A DNA stretch of 39,643 nucleotides from Lysobacterales bacterium (GCA_003819815.1 RPQJ01000022.1:1-39643), one strand, 5' to 3'. Positions 16,507 through 26,855 are shown, counted from the stretch's first letter. Notes: generated by a model not told the origin, from the sequence alone. A program made the numbers and translations.

Positions 16507-17850
16507 TTGTTCGACCGCCCGAGCAGCGGTGAGCGCGCGATCCTCGTCTGCGTCGGGCTCGGCCATGCGCCGGATCCCGATCGCGTCGAAGAATTCGCCG
16601 CGCTCGCACGCTCCGCAGGAGCCGAGGTCCTCGAGGTCCTCGTCGTCACGAGGAAGACCGCCGAACCGCGGTTCTTCCTGGGCACCGGCAAGGTCGCCGA
16701 ACTCGCGGAGCGCATCGCCTCGCTGCGAGCGGATCTCGTGGTCGTCGACCATGCGTTGACGCCCGGCCAGGAGCGCAACCTCGAGAAGGAGCTCGAGTGC
16801 CGCGTGCTCGACCGCAGCGGCCTGATCCTCGACATCTTCGCGCAGCGCGCGCGCTCCTTCGAAGGCAAGCTTCAGGTCGAGCTCGCGCAGCTGCAGCACG
16901 TCGCGACGCGGCTCGTGCGGGGCTGGACCCACCTCGAGCGCCAGAAGGGCGGCATCGGGCTGCGGGGTCCCGGCGAGACCCAGCTCGAGACGGACCGCCG
17001 GCTGGTCGCGCGGCGCATCAAGACCCTGAACGACCGCCTCGACAAGGTCCTCGTGCAGCGGGACACGACGCGCCGGGAGCGCAAGCGTGGCGAGGTGCCG
17101 ACCGTGGCACTCGTGGGCTACACGAACGCCGGGAAGTCGACGCTCTTCAACCGCCTCACGTCGGCAGATGCGTACGCCGCCGACCAGCTCTTCGCGACGC
17201 TCGACCCCACCGTTCGCCGCCTGCACCTCGCGCCCGGGCTCGAGGTGGCGCTTGCCGACACCGTTGGCTTCGTTCGCGACCTGCCGCACGAGCTCGTGGC
17301 GGCATTCCGCTCCACCCTGCAGGAGGCGCGCGAAGCGGATTTGCTGCTCCACGTGATCGACGCCGCCGACCCGGAGAGGACCGAGCGCATCGCACAGGTC
17401 AACGAGGTGCTCGAGTCCATCGGGGCCGAGTCGCTGCCGCAGATCGAGGTGTACAACAAGATCGACCGCACGGGCGAGGAGCCCCACGTCGAATCGGACG
17501 CCGAGGGGCGCGTCGACCGCATCTGGCTCTCCGCGCATTCGGGTGCCGGCGTCGAGCGGCTGCTCGAGGTGCTGCACGACCGGCTCGGCGCGGACCTGCA
17601 CCACTGCATGCTCAGGCTGCCTCCGGCCGAGGGCCGGGCGCGTGCACGGCTGCACGCGGCCGGGGCGGTGCTCGGCCAGCGCGAACTCGAGGACGGCGGC
17701 GTCGAACTCGAGGTGAGCCTGCGTCGCCGCGACCTCGAGCGCATCTGCCGGGAGGCCGGTCTCGAACTTCGCGCGGTATCCTCGCCTTGTGCCGGCCCGA
17801 GCGCGTTCCTACAATCCCGAGGCTGTGCCGCCGCCGGGGCCGCTGGGTGA
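16507..17850 (+). CDS. hflX: ribosome-splitting GTPase HflX
   Basis: GTPase that splits stalled or hibernating ribosomes. An N-terminal nucleotide-binding domain contains FFLGTGKVAEL and VVVDHALTPGQERNLE; the linker has GGIGLRGPGETQLETDRR; the G domain has G1 GYTNAGKST, G3 DTVGF and G4 NKID. The start is TTG 16507, supported by AAGGAG at 16491-16496, 10 nt away. 447 aa is slightly long: the last ~25 residues (from about SPCAGPSAF) are Ala/Gly/Cys-rich and overlie the hflK promoter, so this tail may be poorly constrained protein. The TTG start may keep expression below that of hfq. Confidence 0.95.
   Translation: MFDRPSSGERAILVCVGLGHAPDPDRVEEFAALARSAGAEVLEVLVVTRKTAEPRFFLGTGKVAELAERIASLRADLVVVDHALTPGQERNLEKELECRVLDRSGLILDIFAQRARSFEGKLQVELAQLQHVATRLVRGWTHLERQKGGIGLRGPGETQLETDRRLVARRIKTLNDRLDKVLVQRDTTRRERKRGEVPTVALVGYTNAGKSTLFNRLTSADAYAADQLFATLDPTVRRLHLAPGLEVALADTVGFVRDLPHELVAAFRSTLQEAREADLLLHVIDAADPERTERIAQVNEVLESIGAESLPQIEVYNKIDRTGEEPHVESDAEGRVDRIWLSAHSGAGVERLLEVLHDRLGADLHHCMLRLPPAEGRARARLHAAGAVLGQRELEDGGVELEVSLRRRDLERICREAGLELRAVSSPCAGPSAFLQSRGCAAAGAAG
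17787..17815 (+). promoter_or_regulatory. promoter of hflK inside the hflX 3' end
   Basis: TTGTGC (17787-17792) and TACAAT (17810-17815) are separated by exactly 17 nt; the -10 matches 5 of 6. The predicted start lies near 17822, giving a leader of about 100 nt for hflK. It lies within the coding sequence of the atypical HflX tail. Confidence 0.55.
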
Positions 17851-17922
17851 CCCAGCCGCCGGCGGAAGCCCGGCCTTAGGCCCGACCCGCAACCACCGAT
17901 CACTCCGGAGCAACGCATCACC

Positions 17923-19083
17923 ATGGCCTGGAACGACCCGGGCAGGAACCGCAGTCCCTGGGGCAACCGCCCCGACCGGGGAACCGCGGACCTCGACGAG
18001 GCCCTGCGCAATCTGCAACGACGACTCTCCGGGATCTTCGGCGGCCGCGGCGCCGGAGGAGCGGGCGGCGACGGCGACACGCCGGGCGGTGGCGCGATCC
18101 GGGGCTTCGGCGCCGGAACCGTCGTGCTCGTGCTGCTCGCGATCTGGGCCGCGACGGGCCTGTACAAGGTCGACGCGGCGGAGCGCGCCGTCGTGACGCG
18201 CTTCGGCCAGTACGTGGCCACCACCGAACCCGGCCTGCGCTGGCACATGCCGTGGCCGATCGAAGCCCGCCAGATCATCAACGTCGGCAACGTCGAGGGC
18301 TTCAGCGACCAGACGCGGATGCTCACTTCCGACGAGAACCTGGTCGACATCAACATCGCCGTGCAGTACCGGCGCGCCGAGGCGAAGCCTTACGCGTTCG
18401 TGGTCCGCGACCCGGAGTCGACGCTCGGCGAGGTGAGCGAGAGCGCGATCCGCGAGATCGTCGGCCGCAGCACGCTCGATTTCGTGCTCGAGGAAGGCCG
18501 GCAGGAGATCGCGGCGCGCACCAAGGAACTCATCCAGCGCACGCTCGATTCCTACAACACCGGCATCGAGGTCACCTCGGTCAACCTGCAGGGCGTGGCG
18601 GTGCCCGAGCAGGTGTCGAGCGCCCAGCGCGACGCCATCAAGGCCCGCGAGGACAAGGAGCGCCTGGCGCTCGAGGCGCAGGCCTACGCGAACGACATCC
18701 TGCCGAAGGCGCGCGGTTCGGCCGCCCGCCAGGTCGAGGATGCGCAGGCGTACCGTTCGCGGCTCATAGCCGACGCCGAGGGCGAAGCGCAGCGCTTCAC
18801 GAAGCTGCTCGAGGCGTACGAGCGGGCGCCTGGCGTCACGCGCCAGCGGCTCTACCTCGAGACCGTCGAGGAAGTCCTCGGCAACACCAGCAAGGTGTTC
18901 GTCGACACGAAGGGCCCGGGCAACATGCTCTACCTGCCGCTCGACCGCCTGACCGAGAAGCGCACGCCGGCTCTCACGGTCGACGAACAGCGCCAGTCCG
19001 CGGCCGCTCGAGCGCCGGCCATGACGGAAGAGGCCGCGGCCGAGAGTCCCACCGACGCCCGCCGCGAGCGGGGGAGCCGCTGA
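17923..19083 (+). CDS. hflK: HflK, SPFH membrane regulator of FtsH
   Basis: Inner-membrane subunit of the HflK-HflC cage that surrounds and modulates the FtsH protease. The N-terminus is Gly/Arg/Asn-rich (NDPGRNRSPWGNRPDRG), then a TM segment at about residues 65-83 (TVVLVLLAIWAATGLYKV), then the SPFH/band-7 domain (ERAVVTRFGQYV, PGLRWHMPWPIE) and a long charged coiled-coil region (REDKERLALEAQAYANDI). The C-terminal tail is Ala/Glu-rich. 386 aa. The ATG follows CCGGAG by 12 nt. The stop overlaps the hflC start by one base (TGATG), so the two subunits are translated together. Confidence 0.96.
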   Translation: MAWNDPGRNRSPWGNRPDRGTADLDEALRNLQRRLSGIFGGRGAGGAGGDGDTPGGGAIRGFGAGTVVLVLLAIWAATGLYKVDAAERAVVTRFGQYVATTEPGLRWHMPWPIEARQIINVGNVEGFSDQTRMLTSDENLVDINIAVQYRRAEAKPYAFVVRDPESTLGEVSESAIREIVGRSTLDFVLEEGRQEIAARTKELIQRTLDSYNTGIEVTSVNLQGVAVPEQVSSAQRDAIKAREDKERLALEAQAYANDILPKARGSAARQVEDAQAYRSRLIADAEGEAQRFTKLLEAYERAPGVTRQRLYLETVEEVLGNTSKVFVDTKGPGNMLYLPLDRLTEKRTPALTVDEQRQSAAARAPAMTEEAAAESPTDARRERGSR

Positions 19084-19952
19084 TGAGCAACCGCAGCTAC
19101 CTCGCGATCATCGTCCTGGGCTTCCTGGCCCTGGTGCTGTCGATGGCCGCGTTCACCGTCCGCGAGACCGATCTCGCGATCAAGTTCCGCTTCGGCGAGA
19201 TCGTGCGGGCCGACTACCAGCCGGGCCTGCACTTCATGATCCCGCTCGTGAACAACGTGCGTAAATTCGACCGCCGCATCCTCACGCACGACTACCCGGC
19301 CGAGCAGTTCCTGACGAGCGAAGGCAAGATCCTCAAGATCAACTTCTTCGTGAAGTGGCGCATCTCGGACGTCGCGCGCTTCTACACGTCGACGGCGGGC
19401 GGCAGCGAGGATGTCGCGAACCGCCGCCTCGGCGAAATCGTGAAGGACGGCATCAAGGGCGTGATCGCGCGCCGCACGATCCAGCAGGTGGTCGCGGCCG
19501 AGCGCTCGGAGTTCCTGAACGAGGTGCGCAAGGTGGCCGAGGCCAACGTCGCGGGCCTCGGCATCGAGCTGATCGACGTGCGCGTGAAGAGCATCGACCT
19601 TCCGGAGGAAGTGAGCGAGTCGGTGTTCAACCGCATGCGTCAGGACTTCGCGCGTCAGGCGGCGCAGCTTCGCGCCGAGGGTTCGGCCGTGTCGGAGCGT
19701 ACCCGAGCCGAGGCCGACCGCCAGCGCACGGAGATCCTCGCGGACGCGTACCGCCAGGCGGAGATCATCCGCGGCGAAGGCGATGCCGCCTCGACCGACA
19801 TCTACGCCCGCGCGCACGGCCGCAACCCGGAGTTCTTCGCGTTCCACCGCTCGATGCAGGCCTACCGCCGCTCGCTCGGCAAGCCGGGCGACGTCGTGGT
19901 CGTGCAGCCCGACGGCGAGTTCTTCAAGTACCTGAAGGAATCGGGCCGCTGA
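19083..19952 (+). CDS. hflC: HflC, SPFH membrane regulator of FtsH
   Basis: Partner of HflK. One N-terminal TM anchor (LAIIVLGFLALVLSMAAF, about residues 7-24) with the bulk in the periplasm. The SPFH domain shows TDLAIKFRFGEIV and PGLHFMIPLVNNVRKFDRR, then a coiled coil with RMRQDFARQAAQLRAEG and EADRQRTEILADAYRQAE. 289 aa, typical. Translation is coupled to hflK. The usual next gene in many gammaproteobacteria is hisZ; here a small DUF2065 gene follows and then purA. Confidence 0.96.
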   Translation: MSNRSYLAIIVLGFLALVLSMAAFTVRETDLAIKFRFGEIVRADYQPGLHFMIPLVNNVRKFDRRILTHDYPAEQFLTSEGKILKINFFVKWRISDVARFYTSTAGGSEDVANRRLGEIVKDGIKGVIARRTIQQVVAAERSEFLNEVRKVAEANVAGLGIELIDVRVKSIDLPEEVSESVFNRMRQDFARQAAQLRAEGSAVSERTRAEADRQRTEILADAYRQAEIIRGEGDAASTDIYARAHGRNPEFFAFHRSMQAYRRSLGKPGDVVVVQPDGEFFKYLKESGR

Positions 19953-19968
19953 GCCGGCCCGCGCCGCC

Positions 19969-21481
<1,513 letters not shown>

Positions 21482-21497
21482 CCCGGCAGGCTGCCCC

Positions 21498-22643
21498 ATG
21501 AAGCCCCACGTCTCTCCCTGGATGGACGACGACCTGCAGATGCTCCGCGAGGCGGTGTCGCGGTTCGTGGAAACGGAGATGCTTCCGCACGAGGCGCGCT
21601 GGCGGGCACAGCACCGCGTCGACCACGAGACCTGGCGCGCGGTCGGCGAAGCGGGGTTCCTGCTGATGGACGTGCCCGCGGAGTACGGCGGCGGAGGCGG
21701 GGACTTCCGGCACGAGGCGGTGCTCTACGAGGAACTAAACCGGCGCGGGCTCTCGGGCTTCGGCCAGGGGGTGCACAGCATCGCCGCGCACTACGTCCTC
21801 AATTACGGCACCGAGGAGCAGAAGCGCCGCTGGCTGCCGCGCATGGCGCGAGGCGAGCTGATCGGCGCGATCGCGATGACCGAGCCCGGAGCGGGCTCGG
21901 ACCTGAAAGGCATCCGCACGCGCGCCGTGCGCGACGGCGAACACTACGTCGTGAACGGATCGAAGATCTTCATCACGAACGGGTCGATCGCCACGATCCT
22001 GATGCTCGTGGTCCGCACGGACCCGAACGAGCGCAGCCGCGGACTCTCGATCCTGATGGTCGAAACCGGGGGGCTCGCCGGCTACCGCGTCGGTCGCGTG
22101 CTCGACAAGATGGGTCTCACCGCGCAGGACACGTCCGAACTCTTCTTCGAGGACGTACGCGTGCCGGCGGACTGCCTGCTCGGCGCCGAGGAAGGTCGCG
22201 GCATGCACCAGCTGATGGGCGACCTGCCCTACGAGCGCATCACGATCGCGCTCGCCGGCGTCGCTGCGATGGAAGGCGCCTATGCGGAGACGGTGCGGTA
22301 CGTCAACGAGCGCCGGGCGTTCGGCCAGCGCATCGTGGAATTCCAGAACACGCGCTTCAAGCTCGCGGAGGTCGCGACGCTGGTGCGGGTGGCCCGCACG
22401 TTCGTCGACAGCTGCATCGCCCAGCTCGTCGCCGGCACGCTCGACACCGAGACGGCCGCGATGGCCAAGTGGTGGATCACCGACGTGCAGCAGCAGGTGA
22501 TGGACGAGTGCGTGCAGCTGCACGGCGGCTACGGGTACATGAACGAGTACCTCGTCTGCCGCATGTTCGCGGACTCGCGCGTGCAGCGGATCTACGGCGG
22601 CACGAACGAGATCATGAAGGAACTGATCTCGCGCAGCCTTTGA
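21498..22643 (+). CDS. acyl-CoA dehydrogenase (FAD)
   Basis: Flavoprotein that introduces a trans-2 double bond in an acyl-CoA. Family signatures: [17 protein letters not shown] (signature 1, FAD and substrate contacts), [50 protein letters not shown], and [12 protein letters not shown] with [12 protein letters not shown], where the Glu in GGTNEI is the usual catalytic base. 381 aa. It is closest in motifs to the medium/long-chain-type bacterial ACADs; chain length cannot be told. It sits alone among housekeeping genes, only 16 nt after purA, so it may be a later insertion into this locus that is read from the purA transcript. Confidence 0.93.
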   Translation: MKPHVSPWMDDDLQMLREAVSRFVETEMLPHEARWRAQHRVDHETWRAVGEAGFLLMDVPAEYGGGGGDFRHEAVLYEELNRRGLSGFGQGVHSIAAHYVLNYGTEEQKRRWLPRMARGELIGAIAMTEPGAGSDLKGIRTRAVRDGEHYVVNGSKIFITNGSIATILMLVVRTDPNERSRGLSILMVETGGLAGYRVGRVLDKMGLTAQDTSELFFEDVRVPADCLLGAEEGRGMHQLMGDLPYERITIALAGVAAMEGAYAETVRYVNERRAFGQRIVEFQNTRFKLAEVATLVRVARTFVDSCIAQLVAGTLDTETAAMAKWWITDVQQQVMDECVQLHGGYGYMNEYLVCRMFADSRVQRIYGGTNEIMKELISRSL

Positions 22644-22674
22644 CGGGATGCTAGAGTCCGGCCGGCCGGCCGGG

Positions 22675-22759
<85 letters not shown>

Positions 22760-22801
22760 TTCGGTCGCGGCGCGGCCCGGGGGCCCGCTGGAAGGTGGCG
22801 C

Positions 22802-22830
22802 AATTTACTGTCGGCCCCCGGGGCTGTCAA
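22802..22830 (-). promoter_or_regulatory. strong promoter of tRNA-Leu
   Basis: On the minus strand a perfect -35 TTGACA (22830-22825), a 17-nt spacer and TAAATT (22807-22802; 4 of 6). It is the best sigma-70-type promoter in the window. The start would lie about 36 nt before the tRNA. It is divergent from rnr, whose ATG is 30 nt beyond the -35. Confidence 0.8.
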
Positions 22831-22859
22831 CGAATACCCGCTCGCGGGCTCATGATCCG

Positions 22860-25100
22860 ATGAAGACTCCCAGCAAACGCACTCGTCGCGCGTCGACACG
22901 AACCCCGGGACCCGGACGATCGCGCGCACCCCAGCGTACGCCGCCCGGCGGCGGCAATCCCGTGCTCGGCGTGCTGCGGCGCGCCGGCCGGCCACTGCGC
23001 CTCGAGGAGATCGTCGCCGCGCTCGGGCCCACGTCCGCGGCCGCGGCGCCCGCGCAGATCGAGGAGCTGCTGCGGCTCGGCGAAGTCGTCCAGAACCGCC
23101 GCGGCCAGTACTGCCTGCGCGAGCAGCTGCCGGGCCTGGTCGTGGGCACGGTCCAGGCCCATCGGAACGGCGACGGCCTGCTGCTGCCCGACGACGCCTC
23201 GGCGCCGATCCACCTGACCGCGCACGAAATGCGCGCGGTCATGCACGGCGATCGGGTCGCCGTCCGCATCGAGGGCCCGCGATTCCGCGGTCGCCCGCAG
23301 GGCTCGATCGTCGAGGTACTCGAGCGCCGCACGCGCGAAGTCGTCGGGCGCCTGCACGTCGAGGCCGGCCTGGCGCACGTGGTGGCCGACAACCCGCGGG
23401 TCACCCACCGCGTGCTGGTGCCCCCGACGGGGCTCGGCGGCGCGGAGCCGGGCCAGATCGTGATCGTCGAGCTGGTGCGACCGCCCGGGCGGGACGCCCA
23501 GCCCGTGGGCCGCGTCACGCGCGTGCTCGGCGAGCACGGCGCACCCGGCATGGAGACGGACATCGCGATCCACTCCCACTCGTTGCCGTTCGAGTTCGCG
23601 GCCGACGTCCTCGCGGAGGCCGCGGCCTACGGCACGCGGATACCGGAGGACGCGATCGCCGGCCGCGAGGACCTGCGCGGCCTGGAGCTCGTCACCATCG
23701 ACGGCGAGGACGCCCGCGACTACGACGACGCCGTCTGGTGCGAGCGCGTGCGGAGCGGCTGGCGGCTGATCGTCGCGATCGCGGACGTCGGCCATTACGT
23801 GCGGCCCGGCAGCGCACTCGACCGGGAGGCCCGCGAGCGCGGCACGTCGGTCTACTTCCCGAACCGCGTGCTGCCGATGCTGCCCGAGGCCCTCTCGAAC
23901 GGCCTGTGCTCGCTCGTGCCCGGCGAGGACCGGCTGAGCCTGTGCTGCGAGTTGCGCGTGAGCGAACAGGGCCGCATCACCCGCTCGCGGTTCTTCGAGG
24001 GCGTGATCCGCTCCGCCGCGCGACTCACCTACCGCGACGTCGGTGAGTTCCTCGCGAAGCCCGCCGCCCGTCACGCGCCCGCGCTCGAGGCGCTGCGCGA
24101 GCGCCTGCTCGCGCTGCACGGCGTCTACCGCAGCTTCATCCGGGAGCGCAGCGGCCGCGGCGCGCTCGAGCTCGACACGCCCGAGCTCAAGCTCAAGTTC
24201 GACGCGCAGGGTCGCGTGGCCGCGCTGGTCGAGCAGGCCCGCAACGACGCCCACCGGCTGATCGAGGAGTGCATGATCGCGGCGAACGTCGCCGCGGCGC
24301 GGTTCCTCGATCGTCACCGCGTCCCGACGCTGTACCGCGTGCACGGCCTGCCGGAACTCGACCGCCTCGAGACGCTGCGGCTCTTCCTGCGGGAGTTCGG
24401 CCTCTGGCTGCCCCCTGCGGAGGAGATCAAGCCCGAGCACCTGCGCGAGCTGCTGCGCCAGATCGGCGACCGGCCCGACGCGCTCCTGATCTCGACGGCG
24501 GTGATCCGCTCGATGACGCAGGCCGTCTACCAGCCGGGCAACATCGGGCACTTCGGGCTCGCGCTCGACCACTACGCGCACTTCACCTCGCCGATCCGGC
24601 GCTACCCGGACCTCGTCGTGCACCGGGGGATCCGCCAGGTGCTGCTCGCACAGGACCCGCAGGCGCTCGTCGACTGGCACGGCCCGTTCCCGGTGCTCGG
24701 CCAGGAATGCTCGTTCCGCGAGCGTCGCGCCGACGAGGCCACTCGCGGCGCCGTCGCCTGGCTCAAGTGCTACTACATGCAGGAACGCATCGGCGAGGAG
24801 TACGACGGGATCGTCTCGGGCGTCGTCGACTTCGGGTTGTTCGTGCAGCTCGAGGGGCTCCAGGTCGACGGCCTCGTGCACGTCTCGGCGCTCGGCCAGG
24901 ACTACTTCACGCGGGATCACTCCGGATTCCGGCTCGTCGGCCGCAGCTCCGGCCGGATCTACAAGCTGGGCGACCGGCTGCGGGTCCGCGTCATCAACGT
25001 CTCGCTCGACGAGCGGCGCGTCGATTTCGAGCCGGCCGGGGAGAGCGGCGAGGCGGAGCGCAGGCGACGCCGCGGCCGGCCGTTCGGCCGCCGACGCTGA
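22860..25100 (+). CDS. rnr: ribonuclease R
   Basis: Processive 3'-5' exoribonuclease of the RNase II family, able to degrade structured RNA. Order: basic N-terminal tail (about residues 1-35), winged-helix region (LGVLRRAGRPLRLEEIVAAL), cold-shock domains, the RNB catalytic domain with the Mg-binding Asp cluster in TIDGEDARDYDDAVWC, then DVGHYVRPGSALDREA, YRVHGLPELDRL and HFTSPIRRYPDLVVHR. A C-terminal S1 domain follows (YDGIVSGVVDFGLFVQLEG). 746 aa; the Lys-rich tail of E. coli RNase R is replaced by a short Arg-rich end (ERRRRRGRPFGRRR). The stop overlaps the rlmB start (TGATG). Confidence 0.96.
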   Translation: MKTPSKRTRRASTRTPGPGRSRAPQRTPPGGGNPVLGVLRRAGRPLRLEEIVAALGPTSAAAAPAQIEELLRLGEVVQNRRGQYCLREQLPGLVVGTVQAHRNGDGLLLPDDASAPIHLTAHEMRAVMHGDRVAVRIEGPRFRGRPQGSIVEVLERRTREVVGRLHVEAGLAHVVADNPRVTHRVLVPPTGLGGAEPGQIVIVELVRPPGRDAQPVGRVTRVLGEHGAPGMETDIAIHSHSLPFEFAADVLAEAAAYGTRIPEDAIAGREDLRGLELVTIDGEDARDYDDAVWCERVRSGWRLIVAIADVGHYVRPGSALDREARERGTSVYFPNRVLPMLPEALSNGLCSLVPGEDRLSLCCELRVSEQGRITRSRFFEGVIRSAARLTYRDVGEFLAKPAARHAPALEALRERLLALHGVYRSFIRERSGRGALELDTPELKLKFDAQGRVAALVEQARNDAHRLIEECMIAANVAAARFLDRHRVPTLYRVHGLPELDRLETLRLFLREFGLWLPPAEEIKPEHLRELLRQIGDRPDALLISTAVIRSMTQAVYQPGNIGHFGLALDHYAHFTSPIRRYPDLVVHRGIRQVLLAQDPQALVDWHGPFPVLGQECSFRERRADEATRGAVAWLKCYYMQERIGEEYDGIVSGVVDFGLFVQLEGLQVDGLVHVSALGQDYFTRDHSGFRLVGRSSGRIYKLGDRLRVRVINVSLDERRVDFEPAGESGEAERRRRRGRPFGRRR

Positions 25101-25861
25101 TGGCCGGGTCGATCGCCTGCGGCGTGCACGCCGTGCGGGTGTTGCTTTCGCGCACCCCGGAGCGCGTGCTGCGCGTGCATCTCGCCTCGGGCCGCGAGAT
25201 CGGGCGGCTCGCCGAGATCCGCACGCTCGCCGATCGCGCCGGCATCGCAGTCGTGGGCGCGGATCCGGCTTCGCTGGACCGGTTGGCGGAGGGCGCGCAC
25301 CACCAGGGCGTCGTCGCCGAAGTGGCGCCGCGCTCCGGCGATCCCGAGACGCAGCTCGAGCAGGCGCTCGAAACCGCCGCCGGTCCGCCGCTGCTGCTGG
25401 TGCTCGACGGCGTGCAGGACCCGCACAACCTCGGGGCCTGCCTGCGCAGCGCCGATGCAGCGGGCGTCGCTGCGGTCATCGTGCCGCGGGACCGGGCCGT
25501 GGGTCTCACGCCGGTGGTCCGCAAGGTGGCCGCCGGTGCCGCCGAGACGGTGCCGCTCGTGTCGGTCGTCAACCTCGCTCGTACGCTGCGCGAGCTCAAG
25601 GAACGGGGCATCTGGCTCGTCGGGACCGACGACTCGGCGTCGGCCACGCTGTACGACGCGGATTTCAGCGGCCCGGTGGCACTCGTGATGGGCTCGGAAG
25701 GTGAGGGCCTCAGGCGCCTGACGCGCGAGACCTGCGACCAGCTCGTGGCGATCCCGATGGCCGGCGCCGTCGAGAGCCTGAATGTGTCCGTGGCTACGGG
25801 CGTGGGGCTGTTCGAGGCCGTGCGGCAGCGGTCCGTTCAGTCGGCGCGGAAGAAGAAATAG
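25100..25861 (+). CDS. rlmB: 23S rRNA (Gm2251) 2'-O-methyltransferase
   Basis: SPOUT methyltransferase that modifies G2251 in the ribosomal P loop. The short N-terminal substrate-binding domain opens with GVHAVRVLL. The trefoil-knot domain shows LDGVQDPHNLGACLRSADAAG, VALVMGSEGEGLRRLT and IPMAGAVESLNVSVA, the SAM-binding and catalytic motifs. 253 aa, normal. It is translationally coupled to rnr, the usual gammaproteobacterial pair. The C-terminus (SARKKK) is immediately followed by the repeat array, whose first hairpin begins 22 nt after the stop. Confidence 0.95.
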   Translation: MAGSIACGVHAVRVLLSRTPERVLRVHLASGREIGRLAEIRTLADRAGIAVVGADPASLDRLAEGAHHQGVVAEVAPRSGDPETQLEQALETAAGPPLLLVLDGVQDPHNLGACLRSADAAGVAAVIVPRDRAVGLTPVVRKVAAGAAETVPLVSVVNLARTLRELKERGIWLVGTDDSASATLYDADFSGPVALVMGSEGEGLRRLTRETCDQLVAIPMAGAVESLNVSVATGVGLFEAVRQRSVQSARKKK

Positions 25862-25882
25862 CGCGTCGGGGCGTGGGTGCGG

Positions 25883-25953
25883 GCGGGCTTTCCGGGCGCA
25901 TCCCGGACTCGCGAGGAAGACATGCTCGCCCGGGATGCGCCCGGAAAGCCCGC
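25883..25953 (+). repeat. array long hairpin, copy 1
   Basis: Arms 25883-25906 and 25930-25953 are complementary over all 24 bp. The 23-nt loop contains GCGAGGAAGACATGCTCGC, which closes a further 5-bp stem (GCGAG/CTCGC). Apex orientation is taken here as forward. Confidence 0.9.
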
Positions 25954-25998
25954 TCGATACGCGGCGCCTGAGCGAGTTCTTCGCAAAGCCGAAGAGCT

Positions 25999-26089
25999 CG
26001 CACGGCGCAAGCAGCGTCACGGGGCCTCACGTCGGCATCGGCTCCCGCGCGTACCGCCGGGGTCCGGCAGGCGCTGCATGCGACGTGCA
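25999..26089 (+). repeat. array core, copy 1 (decayed)
   Basis: Begins CGCACGGCGC like the other cores and ends GCGACGTGCA, so the outer helix has two mismatches. The inner helix is lost. The most divergent core together with copy 4. Confidence 0.6.
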
Positions 26090-26132
26090 ATCGGGTGGAT
26101 CCGGCTGGGCGCGCAACGTCGGGCCGGTGGCA

Positions 26133-26203
26133 GCGGGCATTCCGGGCGCGTTCCGGACTCGCGAGGAAGACATGCTCGCCCGGGATGCGCCCGGAAAGCC
26201 CGC
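26133..26203 (+). repeat. array long hairpin, copy 2
   Basis: Exactly 250 bp after copy 1. The right arm and apex are identical to copy 1; the left arm differs at three positions, so this stem is slightly imperfect. Forward apex. Confidence 0.9.
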
Positions 26204-26248
26204 TCGATACACGGCGCCTGAGCGAGTTCTACGCCGATCCGGCGAACT

Positions 26249-26339
26249 CGCACGGCGCAAGCAGCGTCACCGGATCCCATGCCGGGCAGCGGCTGCATCC
26301 GTTCAGCGTGGGTCCGGTGGGCGCTGCATGCGCCGTGCG
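26249..26339 (+). repeat. array core, copy 2 (structured)
   Basis: Outer helix CGCACGGCGC (26249-26258) with GCGCCGTGCG (26330-26339) is perfect. Inner helix CACCGGATCC (26268-26277) with GGGTCCGGTG (26310-26319) pairs with one T-G wobble. Confidence 0.75.
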
Positions 26340-26343
26340 ATGC

Positions 26344-26365
26344 GGTGAGCCGTTCAAGGCTCACC
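26344..26365. repeat. array small hairpin, copy 1
   Basis: GGTGAGCC-GTTCAA-GGCTCACC, perfect 8-bp stem, between core 2 and long hairpin 3. Confidence 0.8.
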
Positions 26366-26388
26366 CCGTCGCTCAGGCGCCCGACATC

Positions 26389-26460
26389 AGGCGGGGGATC
26401 GGGGGCTTCCCGGGCGAGCATGTCTTCTTCGCGAGTCCGGAAGCCCCCGATCCTCTGCCT
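26389..26460 (-). repeat. array long hairpin, copy 3 (apex inverted)
   Basis: The apex GCGAGCATGTCTTCTTCGC (26414-26432) is the reverse complement of copies 1-2 with one change. Arms are different in sequence (GGATCGGGGGCTTC type) but still pair. Outside them GTCGCTCAGGCG (from 26369) can pair with CGCCTGGGCGAC (to 26482) across a 9x9 internal loop, extending the hairpin to about 114 nt. Confidence 0.88.
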
Positions 26461-26500
26461 GAGCACAGACGCCTGGGCGACTTCACCGGGCCGAAGAACT

Positions 26501-26591
26501 CGCACGGCGCAAGCAACGTCACCGGACCCCATGCCGGGTAGCGGCTGCACCCGTTCAGCGTGGGTCCGGTGGGCGCTGCATGCGCCGTGCG
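26501..26591 (+). repeat. array core, copy 3 (structured, best copy)
   Basis: Outer helix 26501-26510/26582-26591 and inner helix CACCGGACCC (26520-26529)/GGGTCCGGTG (26562-26571) are both perfect over 10 bp. A third stem CGGGT/ACCCG (26535-26539/26549-26553) sits inside. Nested helices of this kind look like a folded RNA or a single-stranded DNA structure. Confidence 0.75.
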
Positions 26592-26593
26592 AT

Positions 26594-26619
26594 GGGGTGA
26601 GCCGTTCGAGGCTCACCCC
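26594..26619. repeat. array small hairpin, copy 2
   Basis: Ten-bp perfect stem GGGGTGAGCC/GGCTCACCCC with loop GTTCGA, between core 3 and long hairpin 4. Confidence 0.8.
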
Positions 26620-26641
26620 GTCGCTCAGGCGCCCGGCATCA

Positions 26642-26713
26642 GGCGGGGGATCGGGGGGCTATCCGGGCGAGCATGTCTTCCTCGCGAACCCGGGTAGCCC
26701 CCCGATCCCCGCC
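26642..26713 (-). repeat. array long hairpin, copy 4 (apex inverted)
   Basis: Arms 26642-26666 and 26690-26713 pair over 24 positions with one G-T wobble and one bulged G. Arm sequence is unlike copy 1 except next to the apex. The apex is inverted. Confidence 0.9.
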
Positions 26714-26761
26714 CTGAACCTCCGCGGCGGCCGTGCGAGCTCTAGGCCGATCCAGTGAACT

Positions 26762-26853
26762 CGCACGCCGCAAGCAACGTCACCGAACCCCGCCGTACGC
26801 ATTGGCTGCCGGACGTGCCGCCGGGATCCGGTGGGCGTTACATGCGCCGTGCG
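26762..26853 (+). repeat. array core, copy 4 (decayed)
   Basis: Recognisable by CGCACGCCGCAAGCAACG and the end GCGCCGTGCG, but the interior has many changes and only partial pairing remains. Confidence 0.6.
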
Positions 26854-26855
26854 AT

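Noticed and set aside
21498-22643. Acyl-CoA dehydrogenase as part of a fatty-acid gene cluster
   Set aside because: No other beta-oxidation gene, regulator or electron-transfer gene lies in the window.
25782-26758. Open frames of about 100-200 codons on both strands in the repeat array
   Set aside because: They change frame from unit to unit, follow the hairpin arms and apex, and have no family motif or ribosome-binding site. Similar peptides (for example PGEHVFLA or REEDMLAR) arise only from the repeated apex.
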